A DNA stretch of 64,000 bases. Source: Turritopsis dohrnii. Taxonomy: Eukaryota > Cnidaria > Hydrozoa > Anthoathecata > Oceaniidae. The stretch covers positions 372,001-436,000 of the forward strand of contig BQMF02000013.1 in NCBI GenBank assembly GCA_027922465.2. Direction: 5' to 3'. Shown piece after piece: positions 1-11,439 of this stretch. The first letter of the stretch is position 1, and each line of letters opens with the position of its first letter. A model generated the notes under the pieces. That model was not told the origin of the DNA. It made no database searches and was given only the letters and a program-made list of their open reading frames with translations. The position numbers were made by a program, and so were the translations under genes.

Positions 1-340
1 ACTTTTTACTGAAATAAACTGTTACTTTTTTTATGAAACATTATTCAGCCTAAGTGCTTCAAGTCCTTGCGTGACAAGATTCAAAGCACTTACTAAGTCA
101 GCATCACCTAATGTTTTGAAGTTGTTCAAATCATCTACAATAGATAAAGCTGCTTGACTTGACTTTATTTTTGTAAATAATTATTATAAATAAAATATTT
201 CATTTCATTTGCTTGCATAAAGATTTTTTTTGACCGTTAATAGAGGTAAAATTAGACATTGGGACAATAGAAAGTGGCCGTTTGGCCGTTGATTGGAGGT
301 GATCGATGTATGGAGGTGACCGTTAATAGAGGTTCCACTG
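1..340 (-). mobile_element. pogo/Tigger-like DNA transposon remnant (right end)
   Basis: The minus strand of about 36-170 reads as the last ~45 codons of a protein (Ala/Leu-rich, motifs IVDDLNNF and QGLEALRL) ending in TAA. It resembles the C-terminal tail of pogo/Tigger/CENP-B-like transposases. The sequence to its right ends at 340 in the outward motif GAGGTTCCACTG followed by TA, which fits a terminal inverted repeat starting CAGTGGAACCTC with a TA target. GACCGTTAATAGAGG occurs twice as a subterminal repeat (232-246, 318-332). In-frame stops lie just upstream of the 45-codon tail, so this copy is internally deleted or the tail is a separate exon. The other end lies outside the window. Confidence 0.55.
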
Positions 341-885
341 TAATGATAAACGTCATTTTCCAGCTGATTCTGAAGATTATTGTAGTAATATTCATTTGAT
401 TCTCGCTGCATGTTTGGTTACCTCGTTTCGGTTTCAACTGTCTATATGAACCTTGTTTCTATGTTTTCAATAAGTTTCGCTACAAAGCTTTTCACTTAAA
501 GATGATATGGCTTTGCGAAAACCGAGACTGCTGCAACCACGATTGCTTAGCTTCAAACTAAAAGTTCACCCAAAGTCTTCCTTGGGTTGTGGGATGAGTA
601 TTTGTGTAACTTGTTGTTCTTAGTATTTCATGCGATTTGTTGTTTGGATTCTTTTACCAGAATCCGTTAAAATTACTTTGCTTTTCCTATCAACCGAAAA
701 TAAAATTGTTGAATCGTTTCATCGGACTTCTGCTCCATTTAATGGAACTGGAATATCTCGTTACTGTGGTCTGTTTGTGGTTCGAAATATCTATCAAATG
801 CATCTATAATTTGTTCATAATAATTTTCTTCTTCTGGCACGATGTTTTTGTAAATGTCAAAACAGTCGTCACCTATGTAAGTAAC

Positions 886-1043
886 GTACCGTAATGCTTC
901 GAATAAACGCCGTTTATTAAATTTTTCGAAGTTTTTTTGGAGGGCGTTTAAAAGAGGGGGACGTTTAAAAGAGGGGAGCGTTCCTTAAATTTTAGAAAAA
1001 TCGACAAAAAAGGATGCTCTAATTATTCGAAGCATTACGGTAC
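886..1043. mobile_element. 158-bp MITE with ~20-bp inverted termini
   Basis: The left end GTACCGTAATGCTTCGAATA is repeated in reverse complement at the right end (ATTCGAAGCATTACGGTAC). There is no coding capacity. The interior contains two direct copies of a GCGTTTAAAAGAGGGG-type motif. It looks like a non-autonomous DNA transposon. Confidence 0.75.
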
Positions 1044-1045
1044 AC

Positions 1046-1092
1046 GTTTTTTTGTTTGTTTGTTTTGTTTGTTTTGTTTGTTTGTTTTTTGC
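1046..1092. repeat. TTTG-type simple repeat
   Basis: Alternating TTTG and TTTTG units make a low-complexity tract immediately right of the palindromic MITE. Confidence 0.8.
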
Positions 1093-1378
1093 TTGTAACG
1101 CGTAGGTGTTGTCTTTAAGGTTATGGAGTTTGCAGAGAGGATATAATGGTTTTCAGTAAAAATTGTTGTATTTTCATTTATCATGAATCTCTCGTGGGCG
1201 TCCGTTTGAGTCGCTCGTTTATTTGAACAGGGCCTTAATCACAGAAAAGTAAACAGAACTATTAAGTTCTTGAGAAGTGTTCATTTGAGTGGCGTACTTT
1301 TAAAGGGTGAACACTTGCAAGCAGAGTGTTTGCGATTAAATCAATGACTTCTCGCCAGTGATAAAATCCTTAATTTTC

Positions 1379-2680
1379 ATAGCTTTGCGATTCATTATTT
1401 TCTGAATGTTTGTGGACTTAGTCTGACGTCAATGTCCCATTTCCACGAACTCTCTATTTAGCAATAAAAGATTTTTAATCCTTTAACGTTTGTTGTCTTG
1501 CAATTGAAGCCAAACAATGCATAAACAAACTATCGGAATTAATATTATTATCTTTAGAGGAAGTTTCTTCATCTTATTAAACGAACATCGCTTCTTGCGA
1601 GCTAATAAAACTAATGTTAAGCCTTAAGAAGCAAAAGCGGACGCGGAGGAATTGCCCTGGCTGTAAGAAAGATGAGGAGAGGGAGCTTTTGGAATAAATG
1701 TACATAGAAGTGCTTTTCCAGAACGAAGAACTACTTGTAAAATAATAAATAAATGATTACATGAAATTGCTTGGGTATTGTTAAGCTGTAATGGTCGGAT
1801 TACAATCAAATTTCCGATCAAATCGTATCTCATTGCTTTGCGATTCTATGCTTTCTGACGTCAATGTCCCATTTGCGCAAACCCAATAAAAGATTGTTAA
1901 TCCTTCAAAGTTTGTTGTCTTGCAATTGAAGCCAAACAATGCATAAACCAACTATCGGAATTAATATCATTATCTATAGAGGAAGTTTCTTCAACTTATT
2001 AAACGAACATCGCTTCTTGCGAGCTAATAAAACTAATGTTAAGCCTTAAGAAGCAAAAGCGGACGCGGAGGAATTGCCCTGGCTGTAAGAAAGATGAGGA
2101 GAGGGAGCTTTTGGAATAAATGTACATAGAAGTGCTTTTCCAGAACGAAGAACTACTTGTAAAATAATAAATAAATGATTACATGAAATTGCTTGGGTAT
2201 TGTTAAGCTGTAATGGTCGGATTACAATCAAATTTCCGATCAAATCGTATCTCATTGCTTTGCGATTCTATGCTTTCTGACGTCAATGTCCCATTTGCGC
2301 AAACCCAATAAAAGATTGTTAATCCTTCAAAGTTTGTTGTCTTGCAATTGAAGCCAAACAATGCATAAACCAACTATCAGAATTAATATTATTATCTATA
2401 GAGGAAGTTTCTTCAACTTATTAAACGAACATCGCTTCTTGCGAGCTAATAAAACTAATGTTAAGCGTTTAAAAACAAGAGCGGGTGCGGGGGAATTATC
2501 CTGGCTGTAAGAAATCTAAAGAAAGAGAACTTTTGAAGTATATTTACATAAAATTGTTTTTCCAGAACGTGGAACTATTCGTGACATAAATAATAAATAC
2601 ATAGATGATTATATAAAATTGCTTGGGTATTGTGAAGCTGTAATTACCAGATTAAACGAAAGCATAAAAGGAAATTTCAT
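1379..2680. repeat. ~422-bp tandem repeat, about three copies
   Basis: Each copy starts near a GCTTTGCGATTC motif. Copies begin at about 1379, 1831 and 2253. Copies one and two are nearly identical over their last ~350 bases (the stretch from 1620 recurs at 2042 with the same spacing). Copy one has about 30 extra bases near its start, and copy three is clearly diverged. The open frames inside (1624-1833 and 2046-2255, minus) are identical because the DNA is repeated; they do not look like a gene. Confidence 0.9.
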
Positions 2681-2727
2681 GAGGTAAGGAACAGATTTTT
2701 TCTCACGCAAAAATTGTAAAAAGCTTT

Positions 2728-5700
2728 ATGATGCCTCCGATTAAATCATCGTTTAAAATGGAAGTGCATTTTCTACTCGTCATGTCACTCCTGTTCTCGA
2801 TCGGTAAGTCGTATAGAGCGTATTTTGAAAACGTATAAAGGACGATTTCCATTCAAGGCTTATGCCCGCGTGGACGTAGAATTTTTCGAGCGGCCAAACA
2901 GCTGCAAATGGAAATCAAAAGACACGATTGGCTGAAATTATCAGCGGGCATCGGCGGGCTTGAAAAAAGTTAAAATTTTTTAACTTTATTTTTGCTCGCT
3001 GAGCGGACATAACTACGCTTATGAATTAGCCAATACGCATGCGTTCTAAGTCACTGAGCGTGGATTACCTACGTCCGCGTGGATATTTTCCTGAATGGAA
3101 ATCGGCCTTAAAGGATGAATGAAAACTCGCACGTTTTAATACACTCTTCTCCAAGTTGTCTGTTTAAAGAGGTTGGGTGCACTCACTAGATCAAAAATAT
3201 AGTGTTTAAACAGAAATTCGGGAAAGATGTATTCGTGTATGGATTCACGTTCTGATTGAATGAGATGGACTTGGGACCGGTGTTTACAATACTCCTATCC
3301 ATAAACTCATAAATTATCATAAATTATCTCTCATTGCAGCCCTCACCTCGCTTTTAATCTTCGTAACGATGACGTAATTCATCATAACAACAGAAGGTAA
3401 TTTTTCCCCGAGTTATCGTCACCTTTTGTTAATGATACAAACGTCAGTATTATTTAACATGAAAACGAGGTGAAGGCAGCTAACGAATTTATGGATGGGA
3501 GTATATCATTTATTTATTTTTATTTATTTATTTATGAATGTTTACCCAGGATAGCCTCTTCAGTACCTTAAGGTACCGTTATCAATGAGGGTCCTGCGAA
3601 GGAGGTCCTAGAGAATTTAAAGCCCCCATTTGGGCTGCGGAAGCTGTAATGATAGGAACTATCATAGCTATCACTCCTACTCTCTTGCTGAGTGCTAAGA
3701 ACAGCCTGTTATAGTCGCTGGCATGACTCAGTCAGAGATTGAGCCCGCGACCCCCAAACAAGAAGCAAGTACTCTACCACAAGGTAAAAAAACTTCGATA
3801 TGTGAAAAGAAAAACGAATCGGTTTTTATGATTTTCATTGTATTCGATTTTTTTACTAATCGTTAAATCACCACAACGAAACTAATTGGACATATAACAC
3901 GAATTTGCAGAATTTAGGTCCCGAATTTTTTCCAGGGTCAACATACCTGATTTACTGTTGACATTAGTAACTGAATTGGCAATCACGTTACAGAACTCAA
4001 GTTCAAGCTAAATAGTTCAGTGAAGCCTGGTTCACACAATGAAATATCAAACATTACTGATAGCTTCTAATTACTAATGAAATGCTTGAAAGTGTTCACA
4101 ACTGACGATTGGGGATTGCGACGGTTGACGGATTTTTAATAGTCGTAATAGTCGTAATCACCAGGTCTGAACCAAGCTTTAAGTACACAGTATGGTTATG
4201 TTGTGACTGATTACATTGTCTTTTCGTATTTCTATGATTACATGTAAAATTTTTTTTAAAAATAAAACACTACTAACAATAAACATTCCTTCTTGGTGGC
4301 GCTAGACAAGTAATTACAAAAAATTTCTTCTCAACCACAATATCATTTCACTGTCGGCTGTTTGATTAACTATAAACCAACATCAAACTTGTCGTTTCCG
4401 GTTTTTGGATTGGTTAACCACTGATTTATTTATTGTTTTTTTTTTTTAATTAGCTGATTGCTGGCGTTACCATGATGGCAACACAGCTTTGGATGAGCGT
4501 TATGACGTAAGACAACCTCTTTGAAGTCAGGGAGTAAACATTTTTATTATTAGTAGGGAGTTTCATCATTAGCCAAACCTTTTGTCTAATTGATATTTTA
4601 ATGACAGATGTCAAAAGTTGGTCAAATGACGTCATTAGCCAAAATTCATAGGAATCATGTGTTGTTTACACGAAACTATATTTGGTACGCATTCGTCGGG
4701 ATTTATATACAATTTGGTAGAGTTGTTTATGAATAACTCAATAATAGTTCCCTACAAAGCCGTTAGAAACTTCATACCAACACTCCTCCAATAAGCATTA
4801 ACAAGGTTATAGTGTTACTTTTAATACTAGGATAGATTATAAATCTTTGAGATAAATATTAAGTTAAAATTAAAAACATTTCATAAGTAATTTCTCACCA
4901 TTAAGTTTTTGTGTAACAGACTTATGAACTTGACTATTTGGGAAAATGAAAAGAGAAAAGCTGTGATCAGTTCGTTCTGGTTTTTTTTTTGTAGAATGTA
5001 ACAGAAAAATATCAAGCATACTTGACAAAACTTCCTCAAAAACGTTATCTTGAAGTATTCGTGTTAGTCGATCACGAATTGGTGAGTAGACTTTGACAAA
5101 GCAAAAATTTATTTATTTATTCACCATTCGAAAAAGCGCCCAAGGCGCTTATTTATAATGTCAATTTCTTGAAGAGGCGCTTATTCGAGAGAGGTAGTTA
5201 TTCGAAGATTTAATACATCTTGATATTGAAAGGTACTAAAGTAACGTTATTTCCTATACATTATAGTTCAGACGTTTTGGTAGTAATGTCGAATCTACCC
5301 ATAAGGAAGTGATAAAAGTCTTCGATGCAGTGGACAGGGTATTGCGTTTTTTCAGCTTCCAGCGCACTGCTATTTTTGTTAAATTCCTGACGAGAGAAAA
5401 CAGAAAACAAATTATTATTAAAAATATTTCAGGCTTACTCCAAGATAAACATTAATGTGGTGTTAGTAGATGTCGTCATAGAAACGACAGGAGCATCATG
5501 GCAGCGAAGCTACAGCGGTGGTGATAATGACCTAATTCAATTCAGGATATATTGCGATAGTTTGCAGAACAAAGCGATGTATGGCATTCATAAGTTTGAT
5601 GCGGGTGTTTTCTTGAGGTGGGTTTTCACTTTCTCATCTTTCCATCAATGCATGTGGCGTTAAAAGGTTGCTCAGGTTGCCATTGTGAATTAGCGCCCTT

Positions 5701-6598
5701 ACTTCTTCTTAGCAGCTACTATGAAAGTTAGATATTTTGAAAATATGGAGGTTACTAGAAATGAGCATTCATACGTAAATGTTATTGTTATGTTAATTTT
5801 TCTTTTTTTTTTAGTCACAGACAATGGGGCGCAACTCAAGGAATTGCATATGGCAGTAACATGTGCAACCACTATTCAAGAGCACTTGTTTATGTACGTT
5901 GATTTATTCTGTGTTACTATTATATTATACAGTATCATTTTATCAGATTATTTACAATCACTACAAAGTTGATAGGTTGGATGGAGGTATATTTATATCT
6001 ATTTATTTGAAGCCAGCGTTTTTAAGCTTGGCTTTTCGGTATCGATGTAAAATGCAGAATTAAAAAAAACATATGCTCTTAACTGAGCATCATCTTGATG
6101 ACATTTGAGAAGGGCTTGTCGCTTCCACTCCACTTTGCTTTGACACTACATATCATCTTTTACAGTACGGAGATGATTTCAAAAAAAATGTATGGAAGAT
6201 TGGGCACGAACTTGGTCATTTGATTGACATGGCTCATAGCGGTAAGCATTATCTTTGATAGTTCAAAGAGCTGCCTAAGTCCTAAAAAAGTCACTGCAAT
6301 GAAGAGTATTTTTGTTGAAATAGCGTGAATATTTCTATGGAAATGCACTCCTTCGCAGTGATTTTTCAACACATTTGCCCACTGTGTAACTAAAACCAAG
6401 CAAAGATATGTTTCTGTGTTTAAACTTAATATTTAATATAAATTAAAGCTATAAACAGAGGCAACACATTGCTTTTGACTTATATATTTTTATTAAAAGT
6501 CACTTCATGAGTAAACATTATCTTTGCAGATGTTATTATTACGGTAGCAGCGTAAGCGAATACCGTATTAAAACACCCTTGGACTCCTACTACTACTC

Positions 6599-6631
<33 letters not shown>

Positions 6632-9600
6632 CGGCCGAAACGGCAGTTTTTAGCCTACGATTTAGAGTATGCGAGTCCCCACTATAAACTCAATATACAT
6701 TCTAATGAACGAACGCAGCCTTTTGAATTTTCGAAGGTTTTCAATCACATACATTTAAAATACGTTTTCTTTGATATTTTATCACTTAATTGATGAAGGA
6801 ATGGATATTAATCAAATAGGTCTACATAAAACTGGGACTTTTAGCTACTTTTATGGTACTGAATCAATGAACTTTGGCACTTGAAAATAGATATGTTTTT
6901 CGTGTCAGTAAAGCACAGATCAGACTTTCTTATTACTTTCTACGTTTGTTAGCTATCTGTTCTGTTTTTGAACATCACGGTTTTCAAAAATCGAGTTAAA
7001 AAAAGGCAGTTATCTGTTTGAATTCATTTTCGGTTTCAAAAAATTATAATTCAAAACATACATTTTTTTTTCGAAGAAACGCGTTTTTTTTCTACATAAG
7101 CTCTTATAAAAAAACGTACGTTATAAACAGCTCATGCATGTATAATTCTTTTGTCTGCTAATAAATTAAATTGCTGGTGTGTTGCGATTAGACCCTATTT
7201 ACACGAGTTAGTAATTTTAAACATTATAATATCATTTATGCCTGTTTTCCACCAGTAAGATATCTCAAGAACGTTTACAGAACGTTTAAGAACTTTAAGC
7301 AAAATTTCAAATTTAAAAGTATTCTTGTGGCAAGTACTTTTGCTGCTACCGTTTTGCGCCATCTGGCTCTTGTTAGTGGCTGACTTAGAGAGAAAGTGTG
7401 AATTGTGCACAAAATGCAGGATGTGAAGTGAAAATTTTATTTTTGCAGATGGTTCGGATTGTGAATGTCTCTCGGCACCTGATGCTTGCTTCTTGCGACA
7501 TCCACAGCCGTAAGTTTAACGTCTAGATACTAGATTATGAGAGTGACTATACAGCAGGTAATCTACAAACAGAGTTTGATGCATTTTTTATAGCTCTACA
7601 TACCCTGATGTACCTGGTTTCTTCGACTGCAACTTGGATGACTATGCTTCAAAAAGTTACAGCTGTCTAAACAACATACCAAAAAAGGTAACTCAAATAC
7701 CAAAAAAGGTAACCCAAATACCAAAAAAGGTAACCCAAATACCAAAACAGTTAACTCAAATATAAAAAAAATTAACTCAAATACACCAAAAAAACTGGCA
7801 AAAGATCTTCAATGCCTGACAAGACTCTGCCAAAGAAATCTATTTTGATCCACACCAGTTTCGTTTCTTTCGATACTTTTTACATAATATCTAATCTGCA
7901 ATCTAACAAAAATAAAACAATCCATTATCATGTGACGTATCTATCTAGAGATTCGAACCATTTTTGTTTTCTGATCATTCCAACCAATGTCCTGAAGGTA
8001 AAAACATCATTACATCATCATTACATCATCATTACATTTATGTTGTCAATGTGTTCGTCTGACAAACGATTTGCTATCAGACTTTTAAGGTGTAAACCTT
8101 GTCAAATGTGACTGGGTCAGTGAGGGGATTTGACTCATTTGTTCAAATACGCTCATTAAGTGTTTTTAACGTATTGATGTAATGGTCTCGATTTGTCAGA
8201 TGAACATGCTATGAATATGCGTTAGATGTCCCAGTTTGCAAAGTTGCCATAGAAACCTACATGCGGATCTTGAAAATCTTCCAGTGAAACTTGATTTTTC
8301 TCCATTTAGTATATGACAGAAGGTGTTCATCGTGGTCACCCTGGAGTAAATGCTCTATCAATTTTTGTAGTGGTACTCGTACAAGGAGGAGGTGTCCATC
8401 CTATAATGCACAAAGTTCCCATTCACAGCCTTGTGAATGTACCAGTAAGTCTCGTCAGTTCTTCTAGGTAATATTTGTTGGCTCAGCCATAATACGACGT
8501 TTGAACAGAATTTCGGCAAATGTCTATTCTGCTTTAACACTGTATTTATGCTGGGTAAAGTGATCAAGCTTTGCCTCGTTTCCAAACATTTCATTATTTT
8601 AAAGCCTTTTTTTATTTGATTACTTAGTGAGAAGCATAGTGAAGACAGTAAAAGCAAGTTAAACTTTGAAAACGAGATCGTAATTATTAACTAATCAACC
8701 ACTGTGACTTAGCAAATTATAAGAACATATTCTGAAAAAATGAATATATCACTTTAGCTACTAAAATCACCGCTCCTAAACACGAATACGATTCGTGTCT
8801 CGTTCCCGCAACCGAGGGTTGTTCGGTTAACGACAAAACGCAACTCGTGATCACGGCGAAGAAAAGTCGTTGCGAAAAAGAAGAAGCTTTATTTCAATAT
8901 GATGTGAAGACAGGTTTTCTTATGCACAAATGCAGTGGAAAGCCAGTTTGCAGTCGAGATAATGATGTTGGTTATTGGTCTGATATCGTCATTGATGGAA
9001 ATTGCAAGCCACAAAAGTTTATGCGAACATTCTGTAAGTTTCCCTTATTCGATTAAATAAAAATGTCAAAGCAAACCTAGCCGTTTCTCTGGCGGTAAGT
9101 CAGCAACATAGTTGCAAATCAGCGAACAGAGAAGCTAGCTGTTACGAGGACCAAGGACAAAAAAAAGCCGGTTATTGGTTTAATAAATTACCATCTTTGT
9201 CTCATGTTGCTTCCTAATAACATATTCTTGCTTTCCAAAATTGCAATATAAAGGCCCGAACAACGAATGCTACAAAATAGTATACGTTTGGCCACTGTTT
9301 TTTTTATGAATTTCATGTTCAGCCACTACTGTTGTCTATATTGTGGCCAAACGAACGCTACAATGTAATAATGCTCTTGTGTGACCAAACGAACGCTCTT
9401 GTGTGACCTTGAGTATGTTACACTGTAGTATTCGTTTGTTCGGGTCTTAACGTGAATTAAAAATCAAATTCCGAACGTTTTGTTTGACTCATATTCAAGT
9501 GATTTCATGCTAATGTTTGGTCTTTGCATTGTAAAATTTTCCGTCTTCAAATTTTTTTTTTTTTTTCGACTATAAAAAATTTTCAAAGCTATAAGAAGCC

Positions 9601-11439
9601 ATCACTACCACTTTTTCGTTAAAACTTTGTTATTTTTGTTTTGGTTATGCCAGTTTTTGCCTCGTTCTTTAGTGACCATAAAAACTAAAAATAAATATTT
9701 TTTTTTTGTAATGAAAATTTCTGTCTTTTTTGCTAGGGTCAACGCTATCTGTTGGAAAATGTATACACGAAGACTTGAAACTAAGCAACGGAGACTGGAT
9801 ACTAAAATTAGGCCGGAGAAGTTGTGATGATGATCGAGATAAATTCATCTTCGAGAAAGTTCCACCAGGTAATAATTGAGTATTACCTGGAGTATTATTA
9901 TAATTAATATTATTTTGAGCTAAGGGGGATGTTTATATGGAGGTGAGCTGGCTCACCTTTTTAGTTTTTGTTTATCAAATAATATGCACATGCCATGAAA
10001 TTAGCCCGGTTGTAGATGTTTATAATGGAAAATTTCATCCCACTGAAGCGAGATCTCGGCAAATTGAACCGAGATCTTGTTAGGCGGGCTGACTCGCTTT
10101 TCATATAAACACATTCGAATAAAAACATGTATTTCTCGGCTAAGCGAGCCAGCCCGTTTAATCGGGCCAGCTCACCACCATATAAACACCCCCTAACTCG
10201 TTTCTTATAAGACAACAGTACAATGTAATAGCAATATAGTTTGCACTGTAAACTTTACAATTCTCTTCTGGCCAAAGTGAGGTCACGATCGTTCTTTCTC
10301 TAGCTTGTTCAATCATTTCTCAAGATTCTACAGGATTTGTATAGCGAGGAGAAATTTTCAGATCAACCTAGTCCATAAATCTGACTTTCATATTTAAGTA
10401 AGTGTGAAAGGGATTTACCACAAATAAGAGAGTGACGAACATCTTTTCTATTCTTACTTAGGTCCTGTTAAAGTAGAATTATTCGATGGAGAAAGTGGGA
10501 TTGACTACAGTGTTTTCGATAAAAAACCTTCGCACACGTCACATGTTGACCACTTAGATACTCCAAGCACGCACAAAAATTTTTACGGGGCGAAAATTGC
10601 GTCATACTTTGTCCCACCACTCACAGGGTATTACGTATTTGTCGCTGCGTGTGACGATGCGTGTCGCATATATCTGTCACCATCCACCGATCCTTCCAAG
10701 AAGAAAATGATTATCGACACAGGCTACGCAGCTCACTATGAATGGGATAGGTAATGTTTTATTTTAAACCCAAAGAGGCCCTGGGTTCGAGGTTGCCCAA
10801 TACCCCATTTCTCCTTCTCTTCGTGAACAACAATAAAAGAATATAATAAATTGCGCCAGTATAAAATACGCTTACCGCCCCACACTTAACCACATACAAG
10901 AAACGTAAACAAAAAATGCATAACAGTTTATAGTACAAAAAAATTGAGTACCGCTAATGACCAAGTAAAGTACAGGGAACTTGTTTAGCCAGAACAGAGT
11001 TTTTTTTACAGATTTCAACTCAGTATACAATCACATCATATACTAAACATCAATATCTTCCTTTAATATACAGGGCGCAAACGGGAAAGGGCGTTACACT
11101 TCGGATATTTCTTTTAGAAAAGCCGATCAGAGTTCTGAAGTTCAACATCTCAAAGCTGGAAATGAGTACTACATAGAAGGCTTACTGATTGAAAGAACAG
11201 GAGCTGATTATATTTCCATCGGTGCATACTTGCCTGATGGAACGACACTACTGCCTATAACGTACGAATATTTGGCAAGTATTCGCGACACGTCGACAAT
11301 TTTCATACATCCGCCGCCAACATTCGGTGATGATGACGACAATAACCATATCAGAAATACCGATAAGAATGACGACGATACGTCAGATTTCTTGGATGCC
11401 TTCGTCAAAAACGTGTTACAAGACGTGATTGAGGACTAA
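2728..11439 (+). CDS. Secreted ADAMTS-like reprolysin with TSP1 and PA14 domains (15 exons)
   Basis: Exons: 2728-2803, 4454-4506, 4995-5081, 5267-5338, 5433-5617, 5815-5893, 6166-6241, 7449-7509, 7594-7687, 7949-7997, 8310-8444, 8758-9033, 9737-9868, 10462-10750, 11074-11439; about 676 aa. Exon 1 encodes a signal peptide (hydrophobic core FLLVMSLLFSI). A very short pro-region leads into the M12B catalytic domain, starting near RYLEVFVLVDHEL. The zinc site in exon 7 reads HELGHLIDMAH: all three His and the Glu are present, and Asp sits where ADAMs have Gly (ADAMTS enzymes have Asn there). The usual Met-turn is not evident (ACFLRH). Exon 11 is a thrombospondin type 1 repeat (WSPWSKCS, CSGTRTRRRC). 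Exons 12-13 are a Cys-rich region I cannot assign. Exons 14-15 form a PA14 domain followed by an acidic tail. All junctions are phase-compatible except 14/15, which is off by one base. Function inferred: extracellular metalloprotease, possibly matrix-directed. Confidence 0.8.
2831..3113. mobile_element. MITE with imperfect inverted termini in intron 1
   Basis: The left end carries GACGATTTCCATTCA and CGCGTGGACGTA. The right end carries the reverse complements (TACGTCCGCGTGG, TGAATGGAAATCGGCC). There is no ORF. It lies in intron 1 of the protease gene. Confidence 0.7.
3507..3786 (-). mobile_element. tRNA-derived SINE relic
   Basis: Read on the minus strand, the head has an A-box-like TGTGGTAGAGTACTTG and a B-box-like GGGCTCAATCTC at tRNA-like spacing. 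An unrelated body follows, and an ATAA-type A-rich tail lies at 3507-3535. It is intronic in the protease gene. Confidence 0.65.
4021..4181. mobile_element. Short MITE with GAAGCCTGGTTCACAC ends
   Basis: The left end GAAGCCTGGTTCACAC is mirrored at the right by GGTCTGAACCAAGCTTT (imperfect inverted repeat). It is non-coding and lies in intron 1 of the protease gene. Confidence 0.6.
6274..6386. mobile_element. CAGTGGGC-family MITE, copy 1
   Basis: The right end TTTGCCCACTG and the adjoining CACTCCTTCGCAGTGA match the family; the left terminus is degraded. It lies 33 bases past the donor of the exon that encodes the zinc-binding motif. Confidence 0.75.
6541..7372. mobile_element. Repeat with ACGGTAGCAGC ends and a CTA microsatellite
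   Basis: The left end ACGGTAGCAGCG is inverted at the right (GCTGCTACCGT, 7341-7352), and the shared sequence continues to about 7372 (GCCATCTGGCTCTTG). Just inside the left end is a CGAATACCGTATTAAAAC block followed by a (CTA)n run at about 6587-6631. A shorter relative with the same ends lies at 34632-34860. Confidence 0.65.
7676..7780 (+). repeat. 21-bp tandem repeat spanning an exon end and its splice donor
   Basis: Five units of 21 bases, consensus ATACCAAAAAAGGTAACYCAA. The first unit contains the last four codons of exon 9 (IPKK) and its GT donor at 7688. Units 2 and 3 (7697-7717, 7718-7738) repeat the donor context AAAAAG|GTAAC exactly; units 4 and 5 have lost it. The period is a multiple of three and the frame stays open, so later donors would add seven residues each. 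Confidence 0.9.
9921..10196. mobile_element. MITE with ~30-bp inverted termini (GGTGAGCTGGC)
   Basis: The left end AGGGGGATGTTTATATGG then AGGTGAGCTGGC is mirrored at the right by GCCAGCTCACC then CCATATAAACACCCCCT. Internal GAGC/GCTC motifs are also inverted. It is intronic, between exons 13 and 14 of the protease gene. Confidence 0.8.

Noticed and set aside
1624..2255. Two identical 69-codon ORFs on minus
   Set aside because: They are identical only because the 422-bp unit is repeated; no homology or start context supports them.
7812..8111. 99-codon ORF in the protease gene
   Set aside because: It runs through an intron and is in a different frame from the short exon 7949-7997, which fits the splice phases on both sides.
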